DNA of 9,967 bases, taken from NCBI GenBank assembly GCA_910579645.1, contig CAJTVK010000147.1, positions 1-9,967 on the forward strand, read 5' to 3'. The notes below the pieces were generated by a model. It saw only the letters and a program-made list of their open reading frames with translations. It was not told where the DNA came from and did not search any database. The stretch is from an uncultured Lachnospiraceae bacterium. Its GTDB lineage: Bacteria > Bacillota > Clostridia > Lachnospirales > Lachnospiraceae. Below, piece after piece: positions 8,703 through 9,967 of this stretch; the first letter of the stretch is position 1, and every line of letters starts with the position of its first letter. The position numbers and the translations under genes were made by a program.

Positions 8703-8831
8703 GAAGATGGATTTAGGCGGACAGGGTGTCTGTCGGGGAAGCCTGTGGCCGTCTGCTCTATGGGGAGATAAATCCAAGCGGGCGGCTTGCAGAGACATCT
8801 CTATACTGTGTGCTGGATAGGAGGATTGTAG
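8703..8831 (+). other. 129-bp intergenic gap with several short inverted repeats
   Basis: This is the largest gap between genes in the window and no coding sequence is apparent in it. It contains matching arms TGGATTTA (8708-8715) and TAAATCCA (8769-8776). Inside them GCGGAC (8717-8722) can pair with GTCTGC (8751-8756) through one G-U. It also holds GACAG/CTGTC (8720-8734), CAAGC/GCTTG (8775-8789) and the near-palindrome AGAGACATCTCT (8791-8802). Some of these are mutually exclusive, so alternative folds are possible. There is no T-tract after any stem, so it does not look like an intrinsic terminator. It could be a processing site, a structured leader or an operator before the next gene. The arms are short and chance is a real alternative. 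Confidence 0.35.
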
Positions 8832-9674
8832 ATGGCGTGGAACTATAAATATGTTGTACCAGAAAATAAGAAAGTGCGTGTGATTGTACATACGGATTGT
8901 AAAAACGAGGCAGATGATCAGTTTGCTCTGGCACATCACCTGATGACTCCTAAATTTGATGTAAAAGGGATTGTTGCAGGACATTTCTGGAAGAATCCTC
9001 AGACATATGGAGTGGAAGGAACTGCGAAAGCCAGTTACGATGAAATTATCAAAGTGTTGAATTTAATGGGACTGGAAGGAAAATATCCGGTACTCATGGG
9101 GGCGGCCACGGGCATGAAGGATGAAGAAACACCTGTTGATTCTGAAGGGGCAAGATTTATCATTGAGGAGGCTATGAGGGATGATGAACGCCCGCTATAT
9201 ATCGCCTGTCAGGGGGCGGTGACTGATGTAGCATCTGCACTTTTGATTCAGCCTGAGATTGCGGACCGGATGACGGTCATCTGGATTGGTGGCGGCGATT
9301 ACCCAAAGGGAGGATTTGAGTTTAATTTGGTAATGGATATTCATGCGGCAAATGTAATTTTTTCTTCCCGGGTTCCGCTCTGGCAGATACCGATCAGTCT
9401 GTATAAGGTAATGGCAGTGTCGTTGGCTGAGTTACAGTTGAAAGTTTTCCCATGTGGAAAAATTGGGGAATATCTTTTCAGGCAGATGGTAGATTTCAAT
9501 CAGGCTGCTGCAAAATATGAGGCAGCATGGCCCCATGGAGAAATCTGGGGTTTGGGAGATCAAGGGACTATTGCAGTACTGATGGAAGAACAGGAGAAAG
9601 TGAGTTATAGTAAACGACATAAATATTTTCTATTTACTTTTCAGATATCCCTTAGTAAAATAATACTGAGGTGA
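8832..9674 (+). CDS. Nucleoside-hydrolase-like protein, 3' end cut by an IS630-like insertion
   Basis: The protein has the inosine/uridine-preferring nucleoside hydrolase fold, whose members split N-glycosidic bonds using a Ca2+ bound by aspartates. The N-terminal metal motif reads HTDCKNEADDQFAL with Asp22, Asp28 and Asp29. This spacing matches a divergent branch (D-x-x-N-E-x-D-D) rather than the classical DTDxxxDD. Further family blocks are PVLMGAA, PLYIACQGAVTDVASALL, VIWIGGGDYPKGGFEFNLVMDIHAANVIF, and GEIWGLGDQGT with Asp243 as the probable last metal ligand. From about Ser260 the sequence stops looking like the family and becomes SKRHKYFLFTFQISLSKIILR, read from IS DNA. Relatives, as I remember them, are roughly 330-350 residues, so about 70-90 residues are lost. 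The start follows AGGAGGA at 8819-8825. It may be inactive; the natural substrate is unknown and may not be a nucleoside. It was probably the last or a middle gene of the cluster before insertion. Confidence 0.8.
   Translation: MAWNYKYVVPENKKVRVIVHTDCKNEADDQFALAHHLMTPKFDVKGIVAGHFWKNPQTYGVEGTAKASYDEIIKVLNLMGLEGKYPVLMGAATGMKDEETPVDSEGARFIIEEAMRDDERPLYIACQGAVTDVASALLIQPEIADRMTVIWIGGGDYPKGGFEFNLVMDIHAANVIFSSRVPLWQIPISLYKVMAVSLAELQLKVFPCGKIGEYLFRQMVDFNQAAAKYEAAWPHGEIWGLGDQGTIAVLMEEQEKVSYSKRHKYFLFTFQISLSKIILR
9633..9661 (+). promoter_or_regulatory. Candidate promoter for the transposase inside the IS left end
   Basis: TTTACT (9633-9638) and TAAAAT (9656-9661) are separated by 17 bp, matching 4 of 6 and 5 of 6 bases of the sigma-A consensus. 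The expected start near 9668 would leave a very short leader overlapping the GAGGTG ribosome site, so expression may be weak. This is a pattern match only. Confidence 0.3.
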
Positions 9675-9678
9675 TAGC

Positions 9679-9967
9679 ATGAATGTTAGAAAGTTTAAAT
9701 CGGACAAAAACGCTTTAATAGCAGAAGGCAATCGGATCGTTTCGTCTTCAGATGATGCCAAATTCATAAGAAAAGTAACTATTGTTAATCTCCTGCTCCG
9801 CGGTGTGAACGCTAAATCGCTTGCCGATGCCTCTGGCGAAACCGACCGGACTCTTTCTAACTGGGTCAGGTCTGTTGATGAGTATGGGTTTGAGGCTCTC
9901 CGTCCACGCAAACAGCCTGGGCGTCCGCAATCCCTTACTAAATCCCAAAAAGAAAATATTAAAGTCG
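9679..9967 (+). CDS. IS630-family-like transposase, N-terminal part (3' end outside the window)
   Basis: An open frame begins at ATG 9679 after GAGGTG (9668-9673) and continues for 96 codons to the window edge without a stop. The visible part holds a helix-turn-helix: FIRKVTIVNLLLRGVNAKSL (about residues 29-48), then ADASGETDRTLSNWVRSVDE (49-68). The characteristic link YGFEALRPRKQPGRPQSLTK follows (about residues 69-88). An HTH followed by a GL/FxxLRPR...GRP stretch is the usual N-terminus of IS630-type transposases, which bind the element's ends. The DDE catalytic domain would lie beyond the window. The start lies four bases after the stop of the truncated upstream gene. Codon choice (CGT, CTT, TCT, CGC) differs from the neighbouring cluster genes, in keeping with a mobile origin. 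Whether the transposase is intact cannot be judged here. Confidence 0.8.
   Translation, partial: MNVRKFKSDKNALIAEGNRIVSSSDDAKFIRKVTIVNLLLRGVNAKSLADASGETDRTLSNWVRSVDEYGFEALRPRKQPGRPQSLTKSQKENIKV

Larger units (their letters stand above)
9607..9967 (+). mobile_element. Left part of an IS630-like insertion sequence (runs off the window)
   Basis: The upstream gene loses similarity to its family just after the tyrosine codon at 9606-9608, in a TA-rich stretch (TTATAGTAAAC). Some 70 bp later an IS630-type transposase begins. IS630/Tc1 elements insert at TA dinucleotides, so the junction is likely one of the TA pairs between 9606 and 9612. TAGTAAA occurs at 9608-9614 and again at 9653-9659, possibly subterminal transposase contacts. 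The right end, inverted repeat partner and target duplication are outside the window, so the exact left end is an estimate. Confidence 0.65.

Noticed and set aside
8256..8984. 242-codon minus-strand open frame spanning the reductase end and the next gene start
   Set aside because: It overlaps two well-supported genes on the other strand and its composition (Cys/His/Ser-rich) is typical of antisense shadow frames.

Overview
The window looks like chromosomal DNA from a low-to-moderate GC Firmicute, most plausibly a gut-type Clostridia/Lachnospiraceae member. The reasons are strong AGGAGG-type ribosome binding sites before nearly every gene, frequent GGA/AGA/ATA codons, tight same-strand packing, and protein families common in that group: GPH-family transporter, cytoplasmic GH3 glucosidase with a long C-terminal extension, AraC/YesN-like regulator, and a large FMN/4Fe-4S/FAD ene-reductase. 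The organism is inferred from style only.

Layout, all on the + strand: a type-B carboxylesterase (87-1646), a GPH/MelB-like sugar transporter (1715-3154), an AraC-family regulator (3221-4411), a GH3 beta-glycosidase (4475-6733), an Old-Yellow-Enzyme-type enoate/2,4-dienoyl-CoA reductase homologue (6768-8702), and a nucleoside-hydrolase-fold protein (8832-9674) whose 3' end is replaced by the left end of an IS630-like insertion sequence. The transposase of that element starts at 9679 and runs off the window. Gaps between the first five genes are only 34-68 bp and I see no convincing terminator in them, so they probably form one transcription unit. The 129-bp gap before the sixth gene is larger and rich in short inverted repeats. 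No RNA genes, CRISPR arrays or origins were seen.

Working together (inference): none of the enzymes has a signal peptide, so a small glycoside would be imported intact by the cation-coupled GPH transporter. The GH3 enzyme would remove its sugar, the esterase would cut an ester, and the ene-reductase would reduce an alpha,beta-unsaturated carbonyl in the released aglycone or acid. The AraC protein would sense the substrate. This resembles a locus for using plant-derived or other conjugated small molecules. The substrate cannot be read from sequence.

The most concrete unusual event is the IS630-like insertion, which cuts the nucleoside-hydrolase-like gene after about residue 259 and gives it a short foreign tail. 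No clearly new defence or mobile system is visible beyond this.
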